Part shown: piece by piece, positions 16,532 through 24,059 of the stretch
Position numbering within the stretch: the first letter of the stretch is position 1
How the letters are laid out: every line of letters begins with the position of its first letter
Source: an uncultured Acidobacteriia bacterium
GTDB taxonomy: Bacteria > Acidobacteriota > Terriglobia > Bryobacterales > Bryobacteraceae
Reading direction: 5' to 3'
NCBI GenBank assembly: GCA_903909435.1
Contig: CAIVVT010000283.1
Coordinates: forward strand, 1-33,691
DNA length: 33,691 nt
Notes under the pieces: model-generated
What the model was told of the DNA's origin: nothing
The model's input: only the letters and a program-made list of their open reading frames with translations
Database searches by the model: none
Position numbers and translations under genes: made by a program

Positions 16532-17161
16532 ATGTCAATCGATATGCGAATCGTTAACACACGAACCTGGACGGTCCTGGGGGTACTCACCCTCAGCTTG
16601 CTCAGCTCCGCGTGCTCCAATTATCCGTCGCGCGAGACCCCGATCTGGGTCTTCCCGGATATGAAGAAGCAAGACAAGGTGAAGTTCGAAACGTCGAGTT
16701 CGTTCTTCGCCGACGGGCGCGGCAGCCGGCTTCCCGTGGCGCATACGGTGGCGCAGGAGACTTATCACGCGGACGTACCTTACTCCACAGGCATCGCCGC
16801 GGACGGCACTTACGTGGCAAAGAATCCGGAAGCCATCGATCGTGAGCTGCTTCTTCGCGGCCAAGCGAAATTCAACGTGTATTGCGCCCCGTGCCACGAC
16901 CGGACAGGCTCGGGCCGCGGAGTCGTGGCGGCCAAGTCCGGTTGGATTCCGGGCAACTTGCACGACGAGCGAATCGTGAACTATGTGGACGGCGAACTGT
17001 TCCACGTAGTGACCGCCGGACGCCGTTCCATGCCCAGCTACCGCTTCCAGCTTGCGGAAAAGGACCGCTGGGCGATCGTGGCCTTTGTGCGAGTTCTGCA
17101 GCGGTCGTGGCTCGGTAAGGCGGACGAGGTTCCCGTCGAATCGCAGGGGAGGTTGAGGTAA
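16532..17161 (+). CDS. actE: Alternative complex III subunit ActE, monohaem cytochrome c lipoprotein
   Basis: A 209-residue protein with a lipoprotein signal ending LSSAC (about residue 28) and one haem c site, C118/C121/H122 (YCAPCHD). M167 in RRSMPSY is the likely sixth haem ligand. The start of the mature part (SNYPSRETPIWVFPDMKKQDK) and the MPSYRFQL ending match ActE. It would pass electrons from ActA towards the oxidase. An alternative ATG at 16544 would shorten the signal peptide by four residues. Tightly packed between actD and actF. Confidence 0.92.
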   Translation: MSIDMRIVNTRTWTVLGVLTLSLLSSACSNYPSRETPIWVFPDMKKQDKVKFETSSSFFADGRGSRLPVAHTVAQETYHADVPYSTGIAADGTYVAKNPEAIDRELLLRGQAKFNVYCAPCHDRTGSGRGVVAAKSGWIPGNLHDERIVNYVDGELFHVVTAGRRSMPSYRFQLAEKDRWAIVAFVRVLQRSWLGKADEVPVESQGRLR

Positions 17162-17165
17162 GCCC

Positions 17166-18365
17166 ATGGCACATACTCATTCGCAAGAAACCGACGCGTA
17201 CTTCGTGCCGCTTAGGACCTGGGCTGCCGTCCGTAATGCGATTTTGTTCGTCGCCGTCCTCGGTTGGATCGGCGCGCTCGCGGGTTATGCCACCGACCCT
17301 GAGCACTTTTTCTGGTCATACCTTGTGGCGTTCTTGTTCTCAATCAGCATTGCCATCGGAGCCGCGTTCTTCGTGATGGTCCAACACCTCACCGGATCTG
17401 CCTGGAGCGTGACGGTGCGGCGGTTGATGGAAGCACTGATGCGTACTTTGCCGGCTTTCTTAGTCCTGTTTGCGCCACTGCCCCTCGGCCTGCATTACCT
17501 TTACGAATGGTCGCGTGCCGGGGCGGCGAAAGATCCGTTATTGAAGCTCAAGATCGGCTACCTGAACGAGCAATGGTTCACAATTCGCGGCTTCCTCGTC
17601 ATAGGGTTGCTCAGCCTATGGGCGCTGGTGCTTTACGCCAAGTCCCGCAAACAGGATGACTCTGGCGCCGTGCGGCTCACCCTCAGTGCCGAGCGCTGGA
17701 GCGCGCCCGGCGTCCTGATGCTATTCGTCGGCAGCTCAATTGTCGGGTTCGACTGGATCATGTCGCTCAACCCGCGTTGGTACTCGACAATGTTCGGAGT
17801 CATCTTTCTAGCAGGCGGCGCGATGGCCTTCATGGCAGTGATCATTGTGCTTTGTCTGTGGCTACGTTCCAACGGTTACCTGGTCCATTCCGTGAACACT
17901 GAACACTATCACGATCTCGGGAAATGGCTATTCATGCTGATGGTCTTTTGGGCTTACGTTTCCTTCTCGCAGTACATGCTGATCTGGTATGCCAACATGC
18001 CCGAAGAGACCATCTGGTTTAAGAACCGCTTCACTGGGTCGTGGCTCTACGTAGCACTGCTGTTGGTCGCCGGCCACTTCATCGTTCCGCTATTCGCCAT
18101 GCTGCCGAGGGCGGTCAAGCGCAGCCGCGGCGCGCTCGCGTTCTTCGCCGGCTGGCTGCTGCTGATGCACTACACCGATCTCTACTGGCAGGTCATGCCC
18201 GTGTTTTACAAGTCCGGTTTCGGGATGAGCTGGCTGAGCCCGGTGTGCCTGGTGGCCACCGTCTCCACCATGGGGTTGGTTTTCTGGTCGAGCTTCCGGG
18301 AGAAACCGCTGGTGCCGGTGGGCGATCCCCGCTTGAAGCAGTGTCTGGCGTTCCACAACGCGTAG
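17166..18365 (+). CDS. actF: Alternative complex III subunit ActF, NrfD-like membrane subunit
   Basis: A 399-residue polytopic protein with about ten membrane helices, the second NrfD-like subunit of ACIII and shorter than ActC. Recognisable stretches are GAAFFVMVQHLTGSAWSVTV, FDWIMSLNPRWYSTMFG, HDLGKWLFMLMVFWAYVSFS and MHYTDLYWQVMPVF, all typical of ActF. It packs against ActC in the membrane; a role in proton movement has been proposed for this family but is not shown by the sequence. The gene follows actE after four bases and is preceded by GGGGAGG. Confidence 0.94.
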   Translation: MAHTHSQETDAYFVPLRTWAAVRNAILFVAVLGWIGALAGYATDPEHFFWSYLVAFLFSISIAIGAAFFVMVQHLTGSAWSVTVRRLMEALMRTLPAFLVLFAPLPLGLHYLYEWSRAGAAKDPLLKLKIGYLNEQWFTIRGFLVIGLLSLWALVLYAKSRKQDDSGAVRLTLSAERWSAPGVLMLFVGSSIVGFDWIMSLNPRWYSTMFGVIFLAGGAMAFMAVIIVLCLWLRSNGYLVHSVNTEHYHDLGKWLFMLMVFWAYVSFSQYMLIWYANMPEETIWFKNRFTGSWLYVALLLVAGHFIVPLFAMLPRAVKRSRGALAFFAGWLLLMHYTDLYWQVMPVFYKSGFGMSWLSPVCLVATVSTMGLVFWSSFREKPLVPVGDPRLKQCLAFHNA

Positions 18366-18374
18366 GGGAAGACA

Positions 18375-18866
18375 ATGGCAGACAAACAAGAAGTTCGTTT
18401 TGTGGACAACGTCGATTTCGACCGTCGCGACGCCAAGTCGGGCACGATAGCAATTGTCTCGATCGTGTCGATTCTGGTGCTGATCGGTCTCGTGGTCGGG
18501 GTCGACTACCTCTTCACCGTGACTTTTGAACAGGTGGAGCACGAACAGTTCTCGGCAGTCGCGAGCAAGGAACTAATTGCCATCCACGAGCGCGAAGATG
18601 AGCAACTTCATAAGTACGGCTACATCAATAAAGAGAAGGGCATTGTTCGCCTGCCCGTCGAACGCGCATTGCGGCTTGTAGAAGAAGAGGCGAAAGCCGG
18701 CAAGATTGGTTGGAACACCAAGGCCTATCCGGCGAAGGTCGAGTTGCCCGGCGGCGCGGCTGCGATGACCTGGAAACCTGATGGAACCGGTACTGCGGCG
18801 CCTGTTGCCGAAGTGCCTCAGAGTGGATCTCCGGCGAAAAAGAATGCGATTGCACAGAAACAGTAG
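18375..18866 (+). CDS. Small membrane-anchored protein of respiratory operons, function unknown
   Basis: A 163-residue protein. One membrane helix (about 25-48) follows a polar N-terminus; the rest would face the periplasm. The phrase LHKYGYINKEKGIVRLPVERALRLVEEEA resembles a short motif (Y-G-W/Y-x-(D/N)-x-x-x-G-x-x-R-(I/L)-P-(I/V)-(D/E)-R-A) that I recall from small proteins encoded next to sco genes in several bacterial oxidase clusters. The C-terminus is low-complexity (Pro, Ala, Lys). It lies nine bases after actF and overlaps the sco start by 23 bases, so it is co-translated. An assembly or accessory role for ACIII or the oxidase is likely but unproven. Confidence 0.82.
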   Translation: MADKQEVRFVDNVDFDRRDAKSGTIAIVSIVSILVLIGLVVGVDYLFTVTFEQVEHEQFSAVASKELIAIHEREDEQLHKYGYINKEKGIVRLPVERALRLVEEEAKAGKIGWNTKAYPAKVELPGGAAAMTWKPDGTGTAAPVAEVPQSGSPAKKNAIAQKQ

Positions 18867-19677
18867 TTACCTCGCGCTGGCCCTCGTAGTGCTCGCTGGA
18901 CGTGTATCCGCGCTGAGCCCCGAGGAGCACACGCCGAAGGAACTCGAAGCGGTCGGTGTCATCGAACACCTGAACCAGAAGGTGGATCTGAACCTCACCT
19001 TCATCGCCGAGGACGGTTATCCGCACGCTCTGAAGGAGTATTTCCACGCTGGCCGGCCGGTGGTTTTGAACCTGGTTTATTACACCTGCAAGATGCTGTG
19101 TAACGTCGTACTCAATGCCCAGGTGCAGGCTTTGCGAAAGATCGATTGGACTCCGGGCGAGCAGTACGAGATCGTGACCGTGAGCATCGATCCCACCGAG
19201 AATTTCGAGTTGGCGCGTTCCAAGAAGGCGTCCTATCTGGAGAGCTTCGAGCGTCCCGCGCCAGGTTGGCACTTCCTGGCTGACAACGGGGGCAACGTAC
19301 GCTCACTCGCCCGTCAGGTGGGATTCGGCTACAAGTTCGATGAGGGGACGGCGCAATTCGCACATCCGGCCGTAGTCTTCATATTGACTCCGGAAGGGAA
19401 GGTGAGCCGCTATCTGTACGGCGTGCAATTCAAACCTCTCGACGTGCGACTGGCCCTCACGGAGGCGGCCCAGGAGAAGTTTGGCGTTACGGACCGGATC
19501 CTGTTGTTCTGCTACCACTACGATCCGCTGGCGAGAGGCTACGTGCCCTTCGCCCAGAACATCATGAAGTCCGGCGGGGTCCTGACGATCCTGTTGATGG
19601 GTTTCTTCCTGTACCGGTTGTGGCGCCGCGAGCGGATTCAAGCGGCTTTGAATCGGGGAATGGTGACTGCGAAATGA
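18844..19677 (+). CDS. sco: SCO1/SenC-family copper chaperone
   Basis: The predicted protein has 277 residues. A signal peptide (1-23) precedes a thioredoxin-like fold with the copper-binding C82-x3-C86 (YYTCKMLC) and H174 (QFAHPAVV), then a C-terminal membrane helix (about 240-257, GGVLTILLMGFFLYRLW). SCO proteins deliver copper to, or reduce, the CuA site of oxidase subunit II. The ATG at 18844 gives a clean signal peptide; the frame extends upstream to 18781 without one. It overlaps the preceding gene by 23 bases and coxB by ATGA. The C-terminal anchor is an extra compared with classical N-anchored Sco1. Confidence 0.9.
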   Translation: MRLHRNSSYLALALVVLAGRVSALSPEEHTPKELEAVGVIEHLNQKVDLNLTFIAEDGYPHALKEYFHAGRPVVLNLVYYTCKMLCNVVLNAQVQALRKIDWTPGEQYEIVTVSIDPTENFELARSKKASYLESFERPAPGWHFLADNGGNVRSLARQVGFGYKFDEGTAQFAHPAVVFILTPEGKVSRYLYGVQFKPLDVRLALTEAAQEKFGVTDRILLFCYHYDPLARGYVPFAQNIMKSGGVLTILLMGFFLYRLWRRERIQAALNRGMVTAK

Positions 19678-20615
19678 ATTGGCTCCAGAGCTTCTTGCTG
19701 CCCAAGGCGGCTGCGACCCATGCGAGCGAGGTGGATGGACTCTTTATGTTCATCATTTACCTCACGGTCTTTTTCTTCTTCTTCAACGGCGCTCTGATCT
19801 TCTACGCGGCCCATCGCTGGCGGCGCCGTTCGGCCGGCGAAGTCACGCCGCACACGACTCACAACACGAAGCTGGAATTGATCTGGAGCATCATCCCGCT
19901 GATGGTCGTGATGATGATCTTCTTCTGGGGCTTCAAGGGCTATATCAGTGCCGCCGTCGCCCCGAACGATGCGACCGAAATTGTTGTCACCGCCAAAAAG
20001 TGGGTGTGGCAATTTGAGTATCCGGATGGCACCCGCACCTTGAACGATCTGCATGTGCCGCTCAATAAACCGGTCAAGCTCATCATGCACTCTGAAGACG
20101 TGATCCACAGCTTCTTTGTGCCAACCTTCCGCCTGAAGCGCGACGTATTGCCAGGCCGCTACACGGAGATTTGGTTCACCGCCACCGAGCCAGGCGTGCA
20201 GCAGGTCTTCTGTGCCGAGTATTGCGGCAAAGGACACTCCGACATGTTGGCCAAGATTCACGTCGATACGGACGAGCAGTACGAGACCTTCCTGCGCGAA
20301 GGCGATGAGCAGGTGCGGCAGATGCCGCTCAAGGATCTAGGCCGTCTGGTATACGAAAACAAGGGCTGCGCGACCTGCCATTCGGTTGACGGCACGCGCG
20401 GGCAGGGGCCGAGTTGGAAGGGCATCTTCGGCCAGGTTCATCAGGGCACGGATGGCAAGGGCCATCTCGTCGACGAGAATTACATTCGCGAATCCATCCT
20501 CTATCCGCAAGCGGTGGTTGTGCAGGGTTTTGAGCCGATCATGCCGACTTTCCAGGGGTTATTGAGGGAACGTGAAATCCTCGGCGTGATCGAGTACATA
20601 AAGTCCTTGAAGTAG
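19674..20615 (+). CDS. coxB: Cytochrome c oxidase subunit II with fused cytochrome c domain (caa3 type)
   Basis: The product has 313 residues. Two membrane helices (about 22-45 and 68-92) are followed by the cupredoxin domain with the CuA ligands H145 (EDVIHSFF), C180, E182 (main chain), C184, H188 and M191 ([12 protein letters not shown]). A C-terminal cytochrome c domain has C232/C235/H236 (CATCHS) and probable ligand M290 (PIMPTF). This fusion defines caa3 oxidases and lets ACIII hand electrons directly to the oxidase. The start at 19674 overlaps the sco stop (ATGA); the longer frame back to 19620 lies inside sco. Confidence 0.95.
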   Translation: MNWLQSFLLPKAAATHASEVDGLFMFIIYLTVFFFFFNGALIFYAAHRWRRRSAGEVTPHTTHNTKLELIWSIIPLMVVMMIFFWGFKGYISAAVAPNDATEIVVTAKKWVWQFEYPDGTRTLNDLHVPLNKPVKLIMHSEDVIHSFFVPTFRLKRDVLPGRYTEIWFTATEPGVQQVFCAEYCGKGHSDMLAKIHVDTDEQYETFLREGDEQVRQMPLKDLGRLVYENKGCATCHSVDGTRGQGPSWKGIFGQVHQGTDGKGHLVDENYIRESILYPQAVVVQGFEPIMPTFQGLLREREILGVIEYIKSLK

Positions 20616-20647
20616 TGCAAGGCAGCGACAGAGAGAGGCATACGACG

Positions 20648-22306
20648 ATGGCAGACGCACATACTTTGACAGGCACGGGGGGAGCTACCGCCCACGCTCA
20701 CGGCGACTACCTGGACGATCCCAAAGGCATCAAGAGCTGGCTCACCACGGTCGATCACAAGCGGATCGGCATCATGTATTTGTGGTCGATCACGTTCTTC
20801 ATGATTGTCGGCGGACTGTTCGCGATGCTGATCCGAATCGAGCACCTGACGCCTGCGAAGACCATCATGGACGCGGAAATGTACAACCGCGTCTTCACCT
20901 TGCATGGCGCCATCATGGTGTTCCTGGTGATCATCCCCGCCATCCCTGGTTCGCTCGGTAACTTCGCGCTGCCGCTGCTGCTCGGCGCTAAAGACGTTGC
21001 CTTCCCGCGCATCAATTTGATGAGCCTGTACTTGTATTGGATTGGCGCGCTGATGGCGCTGGGCACGCTGTTCATGGGCGGCGTCGATACCGGCTGGACC
21101 TTCTACACGCCCTATAGCACGACTACCGGTGGCGGCGTCACGCTGATGGTATTCGCTGCCTTTGTACTTGGCTTCTCTTCCATCTTCACGGGCGTCAACT
21201 TCATTGCCACCGTCCACAAGTTGCGCGCTCCAGGCATGGGCTGGTTCGAGATGCCTTTGTTCTGCTGGGGCATGTATTCCACCGCGCTGATACAGATTCT
21301 GGCCACTCCCGTGCTCGGTATTACGCTGCTGCTGTTGGCCATGGAACGGCTATTTCACATCGGTATCTTCGATGCCCAGTTGGGCGGCGATCCGGTGCTA
21401 TTCCAGCACTTCTTCTGGTTCTACTCCCACCCCGCCGTTTACATCATGATCCTGCCCGCTATGGCCGTCATGTCCGAGGTGATTCCGGTCTTTTCGAAGA
21501 AGACGATCTTCGGTTACAAGGCCATCGCCTTCAGCTCCGTGGCCATCGCCCTGGTCGGCTTCTTTGTCTGGGCCCACCATATGTTCGTCGCCGGCATGAG
21601 CGTCTACGCCGGTGCGATTTTCTCTTTTCTGACCTTCTTCATCGCGATCCCATCGGCCATCAAAGTCTTCAACTGGATCGCCACCATGTGGCAAGGTTCG
21701 ATTGAACTGAAGACTCCCATGCTCTATGCGATTTCGTTCCTGCTGCTGTTCACCATTGGCGGTCTGACGGGAATGTTCCTGGCTTCGCTCTCGACCGACG
21801 TGCACCTGCACGACACGTACTTCGTTGTCGCTCACTTCCACTACGTGATGGCAGGATCGAACCTGATCGCATTGCTGGCTGGCTTGCACTATTGGTGGCC
21901 CAAAATGTTCGGTCGAATGTACGACGAGTCGCTGGGCCGCATCGGCGCAGTGCTGGTCTTTATCGGCTTCAACGCGACCTTCCTGCCCCAATTCGTTATG
22001 GGCAGCCGCGGGATGCCCCGCCGCTACTTCAATTACCTGCCGCAATTTCAGGCGCTGCATGTCGCCTCGACCATCGGTGCCGTGATCCTGGCAGTCGGTC
22101 TGTTCCTCACACTCGCAAACCTGCTGGCTTCGTTCCGGCGTCCCAAAGGTATGGTGGACAATCCTTGGGGCGGCAAGACGCTCGAATGGGCCACCAGTTC
22201 GCCCCCGACCACGCACAATTTTGAAGGCCAGCCCGTGCCGCTGCACGGTCCTTACGACTATCGCCCCGTACCCGCTCCCATTGGCAGTGAGGTTCACACT
22301 GGTTGA
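20648..22306 (+). CDS. coxA: Cytochrome c oxidase subunit I (A2-type haem-copper oxidase)
   Basis: A 552-residue catalytic subunit with about twelve membrane helices. Ligands seen: H86 and H398 for low-spin haem, H396 for high-spin haem, and H261, H310 and H311 for CuB, with Y265 placed for the His-Tyr crosslink (HPAVY). The motif YSHPAV (259-264), where A1 enzymes have xGHPEV, marks the A2 subfamily, as in the Rhodothermus caa3 enzyme; the usual D-channel glutamate is replaced by the Tyr-Ser pair. The ATG at 20648 is preceded by GAGAGG and is preferred to the GTG at 20615 that overlaps coxB. It reduces oxygen to water and pumps protons. Confidence 0.96.
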   Translation: MADAHTLTGTGGATAHAHGDYLDDPKGIKSWLTTVDHKRIGIMYLWSITFFMIVGGLFAMLIRIEHLTPAKTIMDAEMYNRVFTLHGAIMVFLVIIPAIPGSLGNFALPLLLGAKDVAFPRINLMSLYLYWIGALMALGTLFMGGVDTGWTFYTPYSTTTGGGVTLMVFAAFVLGFSSIFTGVNFIATVHKLRAPGMGWFEMPLFCWGMYSTALIQILATPVLGITLLLLAMERLFHIGIFDAQLGGDPVLFQHFFWFYSHPAVYIMILPAMAVMSEVIPVFSKKTIFGYKAIAFSSVAIALVGFFVWAHHMFVAGMSVYAGAIFSFLTFFIAIPSAIKVFNWIATMWQGSIELKTPMLYAISFLLLFTIGGLTGMFLASLSTDVHLHDTYFVVAHFHYVMAGSNLIALLAGLHYWWPKMFGRMYDESLGRIGAVLVFIGFNATFLPQFVMGSRGMPRRYFNYLPQFQALHVASTIGAVILAVGLFLTLANLLASFRRPKGMVDNPWGGKTLEWATSSPPTTHNFEGQPVPLHGPYDYRPVPAPIGSEVHTG

Positions 22307-22349
22307 GCGGCGCAGACGAAACCCGCATGAACGCTGAGAGAGATTCACG

Positions 22350-23018
22350 ATGAGTCAAGCAACAACGACGGTACAAGCCGAACACGAACACCCGCCATTC
22401 CTGCAGCACCATTTCACTGGGATGCAGCAGCAGTTCGACGCGACGAAGCTCGGTATGTGGCTCTTCCTGGTTACGGAAGTCCTGCTGTTCGGCGGCCTGT
22501 TCGTCGGCTACGGCATTATGCGCGCCAAGCACCCCGAAGCCTTCATGGCTGCGCACCACCATCTGAACCGCACGATGGGCGCGCTCAACACGATCGTCCT
22601 GCTGGTCAGCAGCTTCACGATGGTAATGGGCGTCTGGGCCGCGCAAACCTCGCGCAAGCGACTCTTGATCCTGTTCCTTGTTCTGACCCTCTTATGTGCA
22701 GGAACGTTTCTGGGTGTGAAGTTCTTTGAGTATCAGCACAAGTTCGAGGAAGGCCTGCTCCCGGGGAACTTCTACACCCACCAGGGCGACACGGTTCCCG
22801 GCCAGTTCATGTTCTTCAGTTTCTATTTCATGATGACGGGGTTGCATGGCTTCCACGTCGTCGGAGGCATGTGCGCCATCACCTGGCTGCTGATCCGCGC
22901 CATCCGGGGTGACTTCAGCGCGAGCTATTACGGGCCTGTGGATCTGGTGGGCCTGTACTGGCATCTGGTCGATCTGATTTGGATCTACCTCTTCCCGCTC
23001 ATGTACCTGATCTCCTGA
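22350..23018 (+). CDS. coxC: Cytochrome c oxidase subunit III
   Basis: A 222-residue protein with five membrane helices, the usual number for the short bacterial form. Typical stretches are TKLGMWLFLVTEVLLFGGLF, NTIVLLVSSFTMVMG, TGLHGFHVVGGM and GLYWHLVDLIWIYLFPLMYL. A GAGAGA ribosome site precedes the ATG, 43 bases after coxA. Subunit III carries no metal and stabilises proton uptake and turnover of subunit I. Confidence 0.95.
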   Translation: MSQATTTVQAEHEHPPFLQHHFTGMQQQFDATKLGMWLFLVTEVLLFGGLFVGYGIMRAKHPEAFMAAHHHLNRTMGALNTIVLLVSSFTMVMGVWAAQTSRKRLLILFLVLTLLCAGTFLGVKFFEYQHKFEEGLLPGNFYTHQGDTVPGQFMFFSFYFMMTGLHGFHVVGGMCAITWLLIRAIRGDFSASYYGPVDLVGLYWHLVDLIWIYLFPLMYLIS

Positions 23019-23045
23019 GCCCCTTCACCCGAGAAAGCTACGACC

Positions 23046-23447
23046 ATGGAACACACCGCACATCAGCATCCCATCACGGGCCCCAAGGTTTACGCCGCCG
23101 TGCTCGCCGCTCTGCTGGTACTCACCGTGATTACCGTTACCGCCGCAGGCGTCGACTTCGGCCCCTACAACACGGTAATCGCCCTGATTATCGCCACCAT
23201 TAAGGCCTCGTTAGTGGCCTTGTTTTTCATGCACCTCCGGCATGACAAATTCGACGCGATCGTATTCCTCGGCGGAGTGTTCTTCCTCGCCGTGTTCCTG
23301 ATCTTCACCTTGTTCGACATCAACTCGCGGCACACGATCCTGCCATCGAACTTGAAGGAACCGGTGAAAGAATTCCCCGGCGCACCCTTGAACAAACCCG
23401 TCCAGCCCTCCACCGGCACGGCTCCAGTGGCCGTTCCTGGCAAATAG
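23046..23447 (+). CDS. coxD: Cytochrome c oxidase subunit IV (prokaryotic COX4-type)
   Basis: A 133-residue protein with three membrane helices (about 16-33, 41-60 and 73-92). The stretch TIKASLVALFFMHLRHDK is the family hallmark. The last 40 residues are Pro-rich and polar, longer than usual. It is the final gene of the operon, with GAGAAAG before the ATG and a hairpin 15 bases after the stop codon. Its role is structural. Confidence 0.92.
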   Translation: MEHTAHQHPITGPKVYAAVLAALLVLTVITVTAAGVDFGPYNTVIALIIATIKASLVALFFMHLRHDKFDAIVFLGGVFFLAVFLIFTLFDINSRHTILPSNLKEPVKEFPGAPLNKPVQPSTGTAPVAVPGK

Positions 23448-23462
23448 CGGAACTCACGCGCA

Positions 23463-23495
23463 GCGGGAAGCGGCCATGATTGCTTCCCGCATTTC
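23463..23495 (+). terminator. Hairpin terminator of the ACIII-caa3 operon
   Basis: GCGGGAAGC (23463-23471) pairs perfectly with GCTTCCCGC (23482-23490) over nine base pairs with a 10-base loop, followed by ATTTC. The T-run is short, so it may be partly Rho-assisted. Confidence 0.7.
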
Positions 23496-23619
23496 GTCCT
23501 CGGCGCAATTATTCCTTCGACTACGTTACCCGTCCAGAGCAAAACCGCGAACGAAGATATCGGTCACGCCCGCCGACAGACGCCACTCTCTCCCGGTCGC
23601 GGTAGTGACTCAGTTACTC

Positions 23620-23823
23620 TCAAACAGGTGTTACGTTCTCGGCCTGCAACCCTTTGGGTCCGGTCTTCACTTCGAACTCGACCTCAGCGCCTTCCTGCAG
23701 CGCCCGGTAACCCGTCATTTGAATTGTTGAATGGTGAACGAAGACGTCCTCCCCAGTTTGCCGCTGAATGAAGCCGTAGCCCTTCGCTGAATTGAACCAC
23801 TTCACGATCCCTCTTTCACGCAC
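23620..23823 (-). CDS. Cold-shock domain protein (CspA family)
   Basis: A 67-residue protein, full length for the family. It is a five-stranded OB fold with RNP1 as KGYGFI, RNP2 as VFVHH, the start GIVKWFNSAKG, and the end GPKGLQAENV. These proteins bind single-stranded RNA or DNA and melt mRNA structure. The start is GTG at 23823 with GAGGAG (23834-23839 on the other strand) well placed. A leader of about 120 bases is predicted, common for cold-shock mRNAs. Single gene, convergent with coxD and divergent from the GH2 gene. Confidence 0.95.
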   Translation of the reverse strand: MRERGIVKWFNSAKGYGFIQRQTGEDVFVHHSTIQMTGYRALQEGAEVEFEVKTGPKGLQAENVTPV

Positions 23824-23926
23824 TGTCTTACTTCTCCTCGCTCAAGTCTTCGCCCGAGCACACTTCGCCTGTGGGCGTCTGACTACGGGGAAACGCTTGA
23901 ATACGAGCAACGTGGCAGGGACGAAC

Positions 23927-23946
23927 AAATCCCTCGAAAGGGGTTT
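23927..23946 (-). promoter_or_regulatory. Hairpin at the predicted 5' end of the cold-shock mRNA
   Basis: Read leftward, AAACCCCT-TTCG-AGGGATTT forms an eight-base-pair stem (one G-U) with a UUCG loop. It begins within a base or two of the predicted transcription start (about 23945), so it would cap the mRNA's 5' end. A role in stability or temperature response is inference. Confidence 0.45.
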
Positions 23947-23951
23947 AGAAA

Positions 23952-23980
23952 AGTATTGCAGAGAGTCGCGCATTCTTCAA
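23952..23980 (-). promoter_or_regulatory. Candidate promoter of the cold-shock gene (TTGAAG-N17-AATACT)
   Basis: Read leftward, TTGAAG (23980-23975) and AATACT (23957-23952) are 17 bases apart. Predicted +1 is A at about 23945, giving a leader of about 122 bases up to the GTG. Confidence 0.42.
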
Positions 23981-24047
23981 GGCATCTTTAGCGTCAACTC
24001 CGTTCTGATGGCTCCCGTTGTTGCGCCGATCGCGCTGCTGGTTGCTA

Positions 24048-24053
24048 TAGGCT
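24048..24053 (+). promoter_or_regulatory. -10-like TAGGCT in front of the GH2 gene
   Basis: TAGGCT lies such that the seventh following base is the G of the GTG at 24060. A TTGCGC (24021-24026) upstream is 21 bases away, or 19 if TATAGG (24046-24051) is the true -10. No ribosome site is present. Weak on its own; supported by the same geometry at other genes. Confidence 0.3.
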
Positions 24054-24059
24054 GGTTGG

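Noticed and set aside
21398..22348. A 316-codon open frame on the minus strand
   Set aside because: Antisense to coxA; composition rich in His, Glu and Arg as expected for a shadow of membrane-protein codons.
23476..23730. An 84-codon plus-strand frame after coxD
   Set aside because: It overlaps the terminator hairpin and is antisense to the cold-shock gene, with no ribosome site or motif.
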